A stretch of 64,000 nucleotides of DNA from Pseudomonas protegens (GTDB taxonomy: Bacteria > Pseudomonadota > Gammaproteobacteria > Pseudomonadales > Pseudomonadaceae): assembly GCF_003363755.1 (NCBI RefSeq), contig NZ_CP031396.1, forward strand, positions 6,542,501 through 6,606,500, in the 5' to 3' direction. A program made the translations under genes and the position numbers. The notes under the pieces were generated by a model. That model worked only from the letters and a program-made list of their open reading frames with translations, was not told where the DNA came from and made no database searches. This document shows positions 26,243 to 34,765 of the stretch, one piece after another; the stretch's first letter is position 1; each line of letters starts with the position of its first letter.

Positions 26243-26346
26243 TGTGTGGGGCGTGGGCCGGCAATTGTGCCTGTGCGACCTTTTGTTACATCCAGTCTGT
26301 GCTCGGGGTGACAGGCGACGCCAGGAGCTTCTACCCTGAGTCCATT

Positions 26347-26363
26347 GGCGGGACCTACCCGCC
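26347..26363 (+). promoter_or_regulatory. Leader hairpin before lysine decarboxylase
   Basis: GGCGGG and CCCGCC form a perfect 6-base stem around a five-base loop, 20 bases before the start codon. It could affect ribosome access, since the Shine-Dalgarno (AGGA at about 26369) is weak. Function is inferred only. Confidence 0.3.
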
Positions 26364-26383
26364 GCCTCAGGACAGCCTGCCCC

Positions 26384-28639
26384 ATGTATAAAGACCTGCA
26401 GTTTCCGATCCTGATCGTGCACCGCGATATCAAGTCCGACACGGTGGCGGGAGACCGGGTGCGGGGCATCGCCCGGGAGCTGGAGAAGGACGGGTTCAGC
26501 ATCTTTTCCGCGGTCAACTACGCCGAAGGGCGACTGGTGGCTTCTACCCATCACGGCCTGGCCTGCATGTTGATCGCTGCCGAGGGCGCCGGGGAAAACA
26601 CCCATCTTCTGCAAAACATGGTGGAGCTGATCCGCCTGGCCCGGGTACGCGCACCCTTGTTGCCGATCTTCGCCCTCGGGGAGCAGATGACCCTGGAAAA
26701 CGCCCCCGCCGATGCCATGAGCGAGCTCAACCAACTGCGGGGCATTCTCTACTTGTTCGAGGACACGGTGCCGTTCCTGGCCCGGCAAGTGGCCCGGGCC
26801 GCGCGCAATTATCTCGACGGCCTGCTGCCGCCGTTCTTCAAGGCCCTGGTGCAGCACACCGCCGATTCCAACTATTCCTGGCACACCCCGGGGCACGGCG
26901 GTGGCGTGGCCTATCGCAAGAGCCCGGTGGGCCAGGCGTTTCACCAATTCTTCGGGGAGAACACCCTGCGTTCGGACCTGTCGGTGTCAGTGCCGGAGCT
27001 GGGCTCGCTGCTGGACCACACCGGGCCCCTGGCGGAAGCCGAGGCGCGGGCAGCGCGCAATTTCGGTGCCGACCACACCTTCTTCGTGATCAATGGCACC
27101 TCCACCGCCAACAAGATCGTCTGGCATTCCATGGTGGGGCGCGATGATTTGGTGCTGGTGGATCGCAACTGCCATAAATCGGTGTTGCACTCGATCATCA
27201 TGACCGGGGCCATCCCCCTGTACCTGTGTCCTGAACGTAATGAGTTGGGGATCATCGGGCCGATTCCCTTGAGCGAGTTCAGCCCCGAGTCGATCCAGGC
27301 CAAGATTGACGCCAGTCCGCTGACCCGTGGCCGGTCGCCCAAGGTCAAGCTGGCGGTGGTCACCAACTCCACCTATGACGGCCTGTGCTACAACGCCGAG
27401 CTGATCAAGCAAAGCCTGGGCAACAGTGTCGAGGTGCTGCATTTCGACGAGGCCTGGTATGCCTACGCGGCCTTCCACGAATTCTTCGCCGGGCGTTACG
27501 GCATGGGCACCTCGCGCTCCGCTGACAGTCCCCTGGTGTTCACCACCCATTCCACCCACAAGCTGCTGGCGGCTTTCAGTCAGGCGTCGATGATCCATGT
27601 GCAGGATGGCGGCGCCCGACAACTGGATCGGGACCGCTTCAACGAAGCCTTCATGATGCACATCTCGACGTCGCCGCAGTACAGCATCATTGCCTCGCTG
27701 GATGTGGCCTCGGCGATGATGGAAGGGCCGGCGGGGCGCTCGCTGCTGCAGGAAATGTTCGATGAAGCCCTGAGCTTCCGCCGGGCCCTGGCCAATCTGC
27801 GGCAGAATATCGCCGCCGATGACTGGTGGTTCTCGATCTGGCAGCCGGAACGGGTCGAAGGCATCGATCAGGTGCGCACCGGCGACTGGTTGCTGGAGCC
27901 CGAAGGCGAGTGGCACGGTTTTGCCGGCGTCACCGACGACTATGTGCTGCTCGATCCGATCAAGGTGACCCTGGTGATGCCTGGGCTTACCGCTGGCGGG
28001 GCCTTGAGCGAGCACGGAATTCCCGCGGCGGTGGTCAGCAAGTTCCTTTGGGAGCGCGGGCTGGTGGTGGAAAAGACCGGGCTCTATTCGTTCCTGGTGC
28101 TGTTCTCCATGGGCATCACCAAGGGCAAGTGGAGCACGCTGCTCACCGAGCTGCTGGAGTTCAAGCGCAACTACGACGCCAATGTCAGCCTGGCCAGTTG
28201 CCTGCCCAGCGTGGCCGGGCAGGACCCGCAGCGCTATCAGGGCATGGGCTTGCAGGATCTGTGCGACCAGTTGCATGCCTGCTACCGCAGCAACGCCACG
28301 GCCAAGCACCTCAAGCGCATGTACACCGTGCTGCCGGAGGTGGCGATGAAGCCTGCCGATGCCTACGACCAACTGGTGCGCGGCGAAGTCGAGGCGGTGT
28401 CCATCGATCAGTTGCAGGGGCGTATCGCCGCGGTGATGCTGGTGCCATACCCGCCGGGTATTCCGCTGATCATGCCCGGTGAGCGATTTACCGAAGCGAC
28501 CCGCTCGATCATCGACTACCTGGCCTTTGCCCGAGCTTTCGACAGCAGTTTCCCGGGGTTCGTCGCCGATGTGCATGGCCTGCAGCATGACGACCAGGGC
28601 CATGGCCGGCAGTACACCGTCGATTGCGTCAAAGCATGA
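26384..28639 (+). CDS. ldcA: PLP-dependent lysine/ornithine/arginine decarboxylase (LdcA type)
   Basis: 751-residue fold-III decarboxylase that should convert L-lysine to cadaverine. The wing (receiver-like) domain is at the N-terminus (MYKDLQFPILIVHRDIKSDT). The PLP site has the Schiff-base Lys393 in STHKLLAAFSQAS and the upstream DEAWYAYAAFHEFFAGRYG. The C-terminal domain includes YPPGIPLIMPGERF. The N-terminus and gene position after dnaQ match the lysine-specific LdcA of P. aeruginosa, so lysine is the preferred guess over ornithine or arginine. Start 26384 was chosen for the conserved N-terminus. A GNAT gene follows 14 bases after the stop. Confidence 0.92.
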   Translation: MYKDLQFPILIVHRDIKSDTVAGDRVRGIARELEKDGFSIFSAVNYAEGRLVASTHHGLACMLIAAEGAGENTHLLQNMVELIRLARVRAPLLPIFALGEQMTLENAPADAMSELNQLRGILYLFEDTVPFLARQVARAARNYLDGLLPPFFKALVQHTADSNYSWHTPGHGGGVAYRKSPVGQAFHQFFGENTLRSDLSVSVPELGSLLDHTGPLAEAEARAARNFGADHTFFVINGTSTANKIVWHSMVGRDDLVLVDRNCHKSVLHSIIMTGAIPLYLCPERNELGIIGPIPLSEFSPESIQAKIDASPLTRGRSPKVKLAVVTNSTYDGLCYNAELIKQSLGNSVEVLHFDEAWYAYAAFHEFFAGRYGMGTSRSADSPLVFTTHSTHKLLAAFSQASMIHVQDGGARQLDRDRFNEAFMMHISTSPQYSIIASLDVASAMMEGPAGRSLLQEMFDEALSFRRALANLRQNIAADDWWFSIWQPERVEGIDQVRTGDWLLEPEGEWHGFAGVTDDYVLLDPIKVTLVMPGLTAGGALSEHGIPAAVVSKFLWERGLVVEKTGLYSFLVLFSMGITKGKWSTLLTELLEFKRNYDANVSLASCLPSVAGQDPQRYQGMGLQDLCDQLHACYRSNATAKHLKRMYTVLPEVAMKPADAYDQLVRGEVEAVSIDQLQGRIAAVMLVPYPPGIPLIMPGERFTEATRSIIDYLAFARAFDSSFPGFVADVHGLQHDDQGHGRQYTVDCVKA

Positions 28640-28653
28640 GGAGTTTTCCTGCT

Positions 28654-29232
28654 ATGCAACCTGTGGTGAATCCCAAGTATCCGGGACTGGCGATCCGTGT
28701 GGCCGACGAGGGCTTCGCCGCCTACGTCTGGGGCAGCGACTTCAGCTTCGAAGTCAGTGCCTACGCCGAGGCTGAGCGGGGCATGCCGGTGGCGGACTGG
28801 CCGCTGCGCAGGATCGTGCCTTACCGCAAGTGCTATGGCATCGATCCCGAGGAATTCAGCAGTTACCGCAACGCCGCGGACAGCGAGATCTTCATGGCCT
28901 ACCTGGACGATCAGCCCGTGGGGCACGTGGTGGTCAGCACCAATTGGAACGGTTACGGACATATCGACGAGTTGGCGGTGCATGCGCCGGCCCGACGGCA
29001 CGGCGTCGCCAAGGGGCTGCTGGAGGTGGCGCAGTTCTGGAGTCGCAAGAAGCAGTTGCCGGGGGTGATGCTGGAAACCCAGAACAACAACCTCGGCGCC
29101 TGTCGCCTGTATGAGCGTTGCGGCTACGTGGTGGGCGGGGTGGATCACCTGCGTTATCGCGGCATCGATCCGAATACCAGCGAGGTGGCGATTTTCTGGT
29201 ACCGGCTGTTTGCCGATGAGCCTCAGGCGTAA
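28654..29232 (+). CDS. GNAT family N-acetyltransferase
   Basis: 192 residues. The acetyl-CoA-binding core reads HIDELAVHAPARRHGVAKGLLEVA, with the R-x-x-G-x-A/G loop as RRHGVA, followed by LETQNNNLGACRLYERCGYVVGG. The LETQ-N-AC-LYERCGY pattern resembles streptothricin/small-amine acetyltransferases. It is almost certainly cotranscribed with the lysine decarboxylase. GAGGAG overlapping the decarboxylase stop serves ATG 28654; ATG 28636 would be too close to that site. Substrate unknown; a product of lysine decarboxylation is a reasonable inference. Confidence 0.88.
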   Translation: MQPVVNPKYPGLAIRVADEGFAAYVWGSDFSFEVSAYAEAERGMPVADWPLRRIVPYRKCYGIDPEEFSSYRNAADSEIFMAYLDDQPVGHVVVSTNWNGYGHIDELAVHAPARRHGVAKGLLEVAQFWSRKKQLPGVMLETQNNNLGACRLYERCGYVVGGVDHLRYRGIDPNTSEVAIFWYRLFADEPQA

Positions 29233-29237
29233 CGGTC

Positions 29238-30131
29238 CTAGCCGGCCAGCAGCGTTTCGGCCTGCTCGGTCAGCAGTTCCAGCAGGGCGCCGAGCAGGGG
29301 CGAGTCCTCGCCGGAACTGCGGCGCAAGGCGTACAGCGTGACACTGATGGGGGGTGACAAGGGGCAGGCATCGAGCCCGGCGCCACGGGCACCCACGGCG
29401 GTGAACGGGTCGACGATGGCCAGGCCCTCACCGGCCTCCACCAGGCTGCGCATCATCTGGTAGGTCTGTACCCGGGTCTGGATTACCGGGCTTGGCCGCA
29501 GATTCTGCAGCTTGCTGGTGAGTATCACGCTCAGCGGGTCCTGGCCCTCCAGGCCCACCATGGCCTGGCCCGCCAGCTCCTGCAGGGCCACGTATTTCTG
29601 TTTGGGTTGCAGCCAGCCATGGGGCGCCAGCAAAAACAGCTTGCCCTGAGCCAGGGCCTGGCTGTGGATGTCCGGGTGTTCGGGGTCATGCAGGCTCAGG
29701 CCCAGGTCACAGTCGTGCAGCAGCAGGCTGTGGACCATGTCGCGGGTGCTCTGGCTGAGGAGGCTGCAGGGCGTATCGGCGAAGCGCCGGCGCAGGGCCG
29801 CGATGCATTGAGGCAGCAGTTGCTGGACCAGAGGGGGCGTGCCGACGATGCGCAAAGGCGGTGCCTGATGAAACCTCAGGCTGTCAGCCAGGCGTTGTAC
29901 CGGTTCGAAAGCGTCGTACACCCGGTTGATTGCCGGTTGCAATTCCCGGGCTTCGCGAGTGGCCTGCAAGCGCCCGCGCACGCTGGCGAACAGCATGAAC
30001 CCCAATTGGCTTTCGGCATCGCGTAGCAGGGCTTCGACTTCAGCCACCGAGAGTTGCAGCAGCTCGGCGGCGGTGCCCAGGTGGGCGGTTTGCAGGAGCG
30101 CCTGAATCACTTCGATATGACGTAAACGCAT
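29238..30131 (-). CDS. LysR family transcriptional regulator
   Basis: 297 residues. The N-terminal winged helix-turn-helix is recognisable but divergent: RLRHIEVIQALLQTAHLGTAAELLQLSVAEVEALLRDAESQLG. The substrate-binding domain starts with PLRIVGTPPLVQQLLPQCIAALRRRF and ends with ISVTLYALRRSSGEDSPLLGALLELL. It converges on the GNAT gene, the stops being only 5 bases apart, so its targets are probably not the decarboxylase pair by simple divergence. Effector and regulon cannot be inferred. Confidence 0.9.
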   Translation of the reverse strand: MRLRHIEVIQALLQTAHLGTAAELLQLSVAEVEALLRDAESQLGFMLFASVRGRLQATREARELQPAINRVYDAFEPVQRLADSLRFHQAPPLRIVGTPPLVQQLLPQCIAALRRRFADTPCSLLSQSTRDMVHSLLLHDCDLGLSLHDPEHPDIHSQALAQGKLFLLAPHGWLQPKQKYVALQELAGQAMVGLEGQDPLSVILTSKLQNLRPSPVIQTRVQTYQMMRSLVEAGEGLAIVDPFTAVGARGAGLDACPLSPPISVTLYALRRSSGEDSPLLGALLELLTEQAETLLAG

Positions 30132-30205
30132 GCTTGAAGTCCATGTCCAGCCGGTTAGGGAGTCAGGCGTTGAATCCTACCCCAAGTCCGGGCCGGCGGG
30201 CATGA

Positions 30206-30442
30206 TCACTCACTGACATAGGTTTCCGGCTCCCGCACGATGGTGACGTCCGATTGCACCAGCAGGAATTGATTGTCATCGAGCTTCTTGACCCGGTCGC
30301 CAATGGCCAGGCGGTAGGTGGTAACGGGCTCCGAGCTGGCCTGGTCGCCCTCTGCGGGCATGGATTCCTGGAACTCGTGCACTGAATACACCCGTCCCTC
30401 GGCATCTCTTGCATGGAATTGTCCGACAAGTACTGCTGCCAT
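30206..30442 (-). CDS. Small conserved hypothetical protein (78 aa)
   Basis: 78 residues from ATG 30442, beginning MAAVLVGQFHARDAEGRVYSV. An AGAGG 8 bases upstream supports this start over the longer frame to 30547. No signal peptide or membrane segment. The sequence looks like a compact beta-rich domain (YRLAIGDRVKKLDDNQFLLVQSD) ending in an acidic tail. I recognise no family. The FMN-reductase gene diverges from it across 215 bases. Confidence 0.7.
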   Translation of the reverse strand: MAAVLVGQFHARDAEGRVYSVHEFQESMPAEGDQASSEPVTTYRLAIGDRVKKLDDNQFLLVQSDVTIVREPETYVSE

Positions 30443-30657
30443 CTTTAGAGCCTCTGGAGATAAAACACGCAAATTCGGTGCTGTAGACCCGACGTGTGCA
30501 AGGTAAGTTTTGCCGGCCGGAAAAAATAATCCGCCGTCGCAGCGCACGGCCTCCCAGGTCTTGGAACTTATGCAGGGAAATGGTTTGTGTGGGGTAGCAG
30601 GCGACCCCCAGGCTCATCTATAACTAACACCTTCTTCAAGCCAAGGGTTGGAATGCA

Positions 30658-31215
30658 ATGAGCAATGTCTACAAAGTCGCAGTGCTGGTCGGCAGTCTGA
30701 GAAAACAATCCCTGAATCGCAAGGTAGCCCTGGCGCTGGCCGAGCTGGCGCCGGCGAACCTGCAGTTGAGCATCGTCGAGATTGGCGATCTGGCGCTGTA
30801 CAACGAAGACATCGACGTGACGCCTCCCGCGGCCTACACCCGCTTTCGCGAACAGATCGGCGCTGCCGATGCGGTACTGTTCGTCACCCCGGAGTACAAC
30901 CGCTCGGTACCGGCAGCCCTGAAGAACGCCATCGACGTCGGTTCGCGTCCCTATGGCAAAAGTGCCTGGAGCGGCAAGCCCGGAGCGGTGATCAGCGTTT
31001 CCCCCGGGGCCATCGGCGGCTTCGGTGCCAACCACCACCTGCGCCAATCCCTGGTATTCCTCAATGTGCCGTGCATGCAGCAGCCCGAAGCCTACCTGGG
31101 CGGCGCCGGCTCGGCGTTCGATGAAGCGGGCAAGCTGTCGGAAGCGACCCGGCCGTTCCTGCAGAACTTCATCACCGCCTACGGCCAATGGGTCGAGCAG
31201 CACAAGAAGGCTTGA
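30658..31215 (+). CDS. NAD(P)H-dependent FMN reductase / quinone-azo-chromate reductase
   Basis: 185-residue flavodoxin-like enzyme. The FMN phosphate loop GSLRKQSLNRKVA, the strand motif LFVTPEYNRSVPAALKNAIDVGSRP and the GAIGGFGANHHLRQSLVFL segment are diagnostic of the YieF/ChrR and ArsH-like reductases. It should reduce FMN or quinones with NAD(P)H; azo dyes and chromate are typical side substrates. ATG at 30658 overlaps a TTGGAATGC leader. An ArsB gene lies 147 bases downstream. ArsH is also of this fold but normally longer (about 230), so I do not call it ArsH. Confidence 0.9.
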   Translation: MSNVYKVAVLVGSLRKQSLNRKVALALAELAPANLQLSIVEIGDLALYNEDIDVTPPAAYTRFREQIGAADAVLFVTPEYNRSVPAALKNAIDVGSRPYGKSAWSGKPGAVISVSPGAIGGFGANHHLRQSLVFLNVPCMQQPEAYLGGAGSAFDEAGKLSEATRPFLQNFITAYGQWVEQHKKA

Positions 31216-31245
31216 GTGCTGTCTGTCACCCACATTCTCCTGCTG

Positions 31246-31335
31246 TGGTAGGCGCCGGCTTGCCGGCGAGCGGGCTCCTGGGGCTTGTATCAGCCTCAGG
31301 TGCACGGTCGCTGGCAAGCCAGCTCCTGCGCTAGC
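31246..31335. repeat. REP element pair (GCCGGCTTGCCGGCG type)
   Basis: GGTAGGCGCCGGCTTGCCGGCGAG at about 31246 is answered by GGTCGCTGGCAAGCCAGCTCCTGC in inverted sense at about 31306-31330. This is the common fluorescent-Pseudomonas REP family. Other members lie at 32660-32742 and 61155-61350. It separates the FMN-reductase and arsB genes. Confidence 0.85.
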
Positions 31336-31362
31336 CCCCTCTTTATTCAAGATGTCTTAGTC

Positions 31363-32649
31363 ATGTTGATTGCAGTATCGATTTTCTTGCTGACCATTAC
31401 CCTGGTGATCTGGCAGCCCAAAGGCCTGGGCGTCGGTTGGAGCGCGGTGTTCGGCGCGCTCCTGGCCCTGTTGTGCGGCGTGGTGCAACTGGCCGACATC
31501 CCGGTGGTGTGGCAGATCATCTGGAACGCCACCGGCACCTTCGTTGCGCTGATCATCATCAGCCTGTTGCTGGACGAGGCCGGGTTCTTCGCCTGGGCGG
31601 CCCTGCATGTGGCGCGCTGGGGGCGGGGCAGGGGGCGCCGGCTGTTCGCCTTCATGGTGCTGTTGGGAGCCCTGGTGTCGGCACTGTTTGCCAACGACGG
31701 CGCGGCGCTGATCCTCACGCCCATCGTCATTTCCATGCTGCTGGCCTTGCGCTTTTCTGCCGCCACGACCCTGGCTTTCGTCATGGGGGCCGGCTTCATC
31801 GCCGACACCGCAAGCTTGCCGCTGGTGGTGTCGAACCTGGTGAACATCGTCTCGGCGGACTTCTTCGAGATAGGTTTCAACCGTTATGCGGCGGTGATGC
31901 TGCCGGTCAATCTGGTGAGCGTCGCGGCGACCCTGGCGGTGCTGTTGTGGTTTTTCCGCCGGGACATCCCCGAAGAATACGATCCGCGCCAGTTGGCCGA
32001 ACCCAGCAGCGCCATCCATGACCGGGCGACCTTCATCGCCGGCTGGTGGGTGCTGCTGATCCTGCTGCTGGGCTGTTTTGCCCTGGAGCCGCTGGGGATT
32101 CCCATCAGCGCCATTTCCGCGGTCTGCGCCACCTTGCTGCTGGTGATCGCGGCGCGTGGGCACAAGATTTCCACCCGCAAAGTGCTCAAGGAAGCGCCAT
32201 GGCAGATCGTGATTTTCTCCTTGGGCATGTATCTGGTGGTTTATGGCTTGCGCAATGCCGGGCTGACCGGGTACCTGGCGGGCTGGCTCGACGGCTTTGC
32301 CGCTGGTGGCGTCTGGGGGGCGGCGCTGGGCACCGGATTGCTGACGGCGGGGCTGTCATCGGTGATGAACAATTTGCCCACGGTGCTGATCGCTGCCTTG
32401 TCCATCGATGCCAGTCAGGCCACCGGAGTGGTCAAGGAAGCGATGATCTACGCCAATGTCATTGGCAGCGACCTGGGGCCGAAAATCACCCCCATCGGCA
32501 GCCTGGCCACATTGCTTTGGCTGCATGTGCTTGAACGCAAGGGCATCCATATTGGCTGGGGTTATTACTTCCGGGTCGGCATCGTGCTGACACTGCCGGT
32601 GCTGCTGGTGACCCTGGCGGCCCTGGCGTTGCGGCTTTCCCTGGCATAG
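31363..32649 (+). CDS. arsB: ArsB-family arsenite efflux transporter
   Basis: 428 residues, about 12 membrane helices. The stretches TLVIWQPKGLGVGWSAV, FVALIIISLLLDEAGFFAWAALHVARWG and FMVLLGALVSALFANDGAALILTP are close to Pseudomonas ArsB. It should export arsenite using the proton gradient. No arsR, arsC or arsH lies beside it, so it is an isolated copy rather than part of an ars operon; regulation is not evident. Start 31363 (MLIAVSIFLLTITLV) is the conserved N-terminus; the open frame upstream translates REP sequence. Confidence 0.9.
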   Translation: MLIAVSIFLLTITLVIWQPKGLGVGWSAVFGALLALLCGVVQLADIPVVWQIIWNATGTFVALIIISLLLDEAGFFAWAALHVARWGRGRGRRLFAFMVLLGALVSALFANDGAALILTPIVISMLLALRFSAATTLAFVMGAGFIADTASLPLVVSNLVNIVSADFFEIGFNRYAAVMLPVNLVSVAATLAVLLWFFRRDIPEEYDPRQLAEPSSAIHDRATFIAGWWVLLILLLGCFALEPLGIPISAISAVCATLLLVIAARGHKISTRKVLKEAPWQIVIFSLGMYLVVYGLRNAGLTGYLAGWLDGFAAGGVWGAALGTGLLTAGLSSVMNNLPTVLIAALSIDASQATGVVKEAMIYANVIGSDLGPKITPIGSLATLLWLHVLERKGIHIGWGYYFRVGIVLTLPVLLVTLAALALRLSLA

Positions 32650-32659
32650 CGAAACCCCA

Positions 32660-32742
32660 CCGAGCCGGCTTGCCGGCGAAGGGGGCGGGAGATGTGTGCC
32701 CGGCGGGGGAGGACTTTCGCTGGCACGCCAGCGCCTACGCAG
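32660..32742. repeat. REP element pair overlapping the end of the DUF1853 gene
   Basis: AGCCGGCTTGCCGGCGA at about 32663 pairs with the inverted unit TCGCTGGCACGCCAGCGCCTAC near 32717-32738. It fills the gap between arsB and the convergent DUF1853 gene, and provides the stop codon of that gene (TAG read from CTA at 32735-32737). Confidence 0.75.
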
Positions 32743-33712
32743 GTTGGGCTCTGGGCGCAAGGGGCTGGGTTGCGGGGACGTTGGGCCAGAGGTCGGCCAC
32801 CAGGAACAGGCGTTCGGCTTCTTCCCAGCCACCTTCGGCTGTTTCCACCAGCCGTACCAGCAGTTGCGCCGGGGCCTGGGCGTCCAGTTCTGCAAGCCAT
32901 TGCTGCAGTTGCCCGGCGGTCCAGGCCTGTTCGGCCGGATAGTGAGCCGGAGCCAGCCAGGCGTGGCGGGGCAGGGGCTGCCAACGCCCGGGTGCGCTCT
33001 GGGCGATGAAGGCGGGCCAGTCCCGCTGGTGCAGCCAGCGCCCTCGCAGGTGCTGCGGGTGAGCGTCTTGAGGCGGTTCGGCGTGGCCCGGCCAGGGATA
33101 GAGCAGGTAGCCCCCCAGCCACAGGTGGGCGCTGAACTGCTGGATGTCCAGCGCCGCCAAGGCTTCTCGGCTTTCGGCGCGGGCGGAAATCGGCAGTTGG
33201 TGCTCGTCCAGGTGCGCCAGTTTGCGGTCCAGGCGGTCGTGGCAGCCCGGGCCAAGCCATTGCGCGCTGTCGCGGCCGTTGCCGTGCTGCGGGCCCAGGT
33301 ACAGCTTGATCGCCAGCTCCAGGTGATGCACGCCTTCGCGGTCGCGCAGCAGCATGTCCAGTTCACCGAGGGTGTGCCCCTCACGGCGGATCGGCAGGTT
33401 GGCCGCCAGCAGTTCCACCCCCGGCGCATGCTGCACGGCAAATTGCCAGAGGCGTTCGTAGTACAGGCCCAGGCGCCGGGTCCGCCCCTGATTCAGCCAA
33501 TGGCGCAAGGCGCGGCTGTCCAGATCCTGGCATCGCAGCCAGTGGGCCAGCAGTTGTGGCGCCAGCACCCAGTCGCTGCCGGCCAGGGGGTGGCGCTGTG
33601 GCCAGGGCGTATGGCTGAGCATCGGCGGCGCGAGGATGACCCAGGCGAGGTCGCGGACTTCAGGTTGACGCAACTGGCGGGGGAGGCTGAGCAAATCCGG
33701 GAACAGGAGCAT
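32735..33712 (-). CDS. DUF1853 family protein
   Basis: 325 residues from ATG 33712 (MLLFPDLLSLPRQLRQPEVRDLAW). Motifs seen are RLGLYYERLWQFAV, GHTLGELDMLLRDREGVHHLELAIKLYLG and HLDRKL-like RLDRKLAHL. The E-L-D-x11-H-x-E-x-A-I-K-x-Y pattern resembles a PD-(D/E)xK nuclease core, which is the fold expected for DUF1853. Biological role unknown. The open frame continues upstream through the opposite strand of nadK, but that part is a shadow. It diverges from nadK, as in other Pseudomonas. Its stop codon lies inside a REP element. Confidence 0.85.
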   Translation of the reverse strand: MLLFPDLLSLPRQLRQPEVRDLAWVILAPPMLSHTPWPQRHPLAGSDWVLAPQLLAHWLRCQDLDSRALRHWLNQGRTRRLGLYYERLWQFAVQHAPGVELLAANLPIRREGHTLGELDMLLRDREGVHHLELAIKLYLGPQHGNGRDSAQWLGPGCHDRLDRKLAHLDEHQLPISARAESREALAALDIQQFSAHLWLGGYLLYPWPGHAEPPQDAHPQHLRGRWLHQRDWPAFIAQSAPGRWQPLPRHAWLAPAHYPAEQAWTAGQLQQWLAELDAQAPAQLLVRLVETAEGGWEEAERLFLVADLWPNVPATQPLAPRAQPA

Positions 33713-33874
33713 CTTGCGAGCATAGACGCAAACCTCTGCCGTTCGCGATAAATGCGTGCCACTCGCAGTTGCATCGCCCGCTCCTAAGCGCCAGTGGCTG
33801 AAAGGATTTTGTCTAACGCCGGGTTTCGCCCATAATCCTCCGTTTCGCCCGTACCCGAATTCCGCAGGAGCCCC

Positions 33875-34765
33875 ATGGAGCAGTTTCGCAATATCGGCAT
33901 TATCGGTCGCCTGGGCAGTTCCCAGGTGCTGGACACAGTTCGCCGACTGAAGAAGTTTCTGCTGGCGCGCCACCTGCACGTGATCCTTGAAGACACCATC
34001 GCCGAAGTGCTGCCGGGCCACGGTCTGCAGACCTCCTCGCGCAAGCTGTTGGGCGAGGTCTGCGACATGGTCATTGTGGTCGGCGGCGACGGCAGCCTGC
34101 TGGGCGCCGCCCGGGCCCTGGCCCGGCACAATATTCCGGTGCTGGGGATCAACCGCGGCAGCCTGGGCTTTCTCACCGACATCCGCCCCGATGAGCTGGA
34201 AGTCAAGGTCGCCGAGGTGCTCGACGGCCACTACCTGGTGGAAAACCGCTTCCTGCTGCAGGCTGAAGTCCGTCGCCATGCCGAGGCCATCGGTCAGGGC
34301 GATGCGCTCAACGACGTGGTGCTGCACCCGGGCAAGTCGACGCGGATGATCGAGTTCGAGATCTACATCGACGGCCAGTTCGTCTGCAGCCAGAAGGCCG
34401 ACGGCCTGATCGTCGCCACTCCTACCGGTTCCACGGCTTACGCGCTGTCCGCCGGCGGTCCGATCATGCACCCCAAGCTGGATGCCATTGTGATTGTGCC
34501 GATGTACCCCCATACCTTGTCTGGAAGGCCGATCGTGGTCGATGGCAACAGTGAGCTGAAAATCGTCGTGTCCAAAGATATGCAGATCTATCCGCAAGTC
34601 TCCTGTGACGGGCAGAACCACTTCACCTGTGCCCCGGGCGACACCATCACGGTCAGCAAGAAGGCGCAGAAGCTGCGCCTGATCCATCCGCTGGACCACA
34701 ACTACTACGAGGTCTGTCGGACCAAACTCGGCTGGGGCAGCCGACTGGGCGGTGGAGGCGACTGA
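33875..34765 (+). CDS. nadK: NAD kinase
   Basis: 296 residues; phosphorylates NAD to NADP. The catalytic GGDGS motif (VIVVGGDGSLLGAARAL) is followed by NRGSLGFLTDI. The NAD-binding stretch is NDVVLHPGKSTRMIEFEIY, and the glycine-rich ADGLIVATPTGSTAYALSAGGPI completes the active site. Length is standard. It opens a run of six co-directional genes ending with pepN. The stop overlaps the next ATG by one base (TGATG). Confidence 0.97.
   Translation: MEQFRNIGIIGRLGSSQVLDTVRRLKKFLLARHLHVILEDTIAEVLPGHGLQTSSRKLLGEVCDMVIVVGGDGSLLGAARALARHNIPVLGINRGSLGFLTDIRPDELEVKVAEVLDGHYLVENRFLLQAEVRRHAEAIGQGDALNDVVLHPGKSTRMIEFEIYIDGQFVCSQKADGLIVATPTGSTAYALSAGGPIMHPKLDAIVIVPMYPHTLSGRPIVVDGNSELKIVVSKDMQIYPQVSCDGQNHFTCAPGDTITVSKKAQKLRLIHPLDHNYYEVCRTKLGWGSRLGGGGD

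Noticed and set aside
26103..26260. CRISPR-like or insertion-element ends near dnaQ
   Set aside because: The repeats are inverted REP pairs seen at several other places in the window, without equal spacers or a transposase.
33713..34699. Upstream extension of the DUF1853 frame across nadK
   Set aside because: The extension is antisense to nadK, which carries intact GGDGS and NAD motifs.
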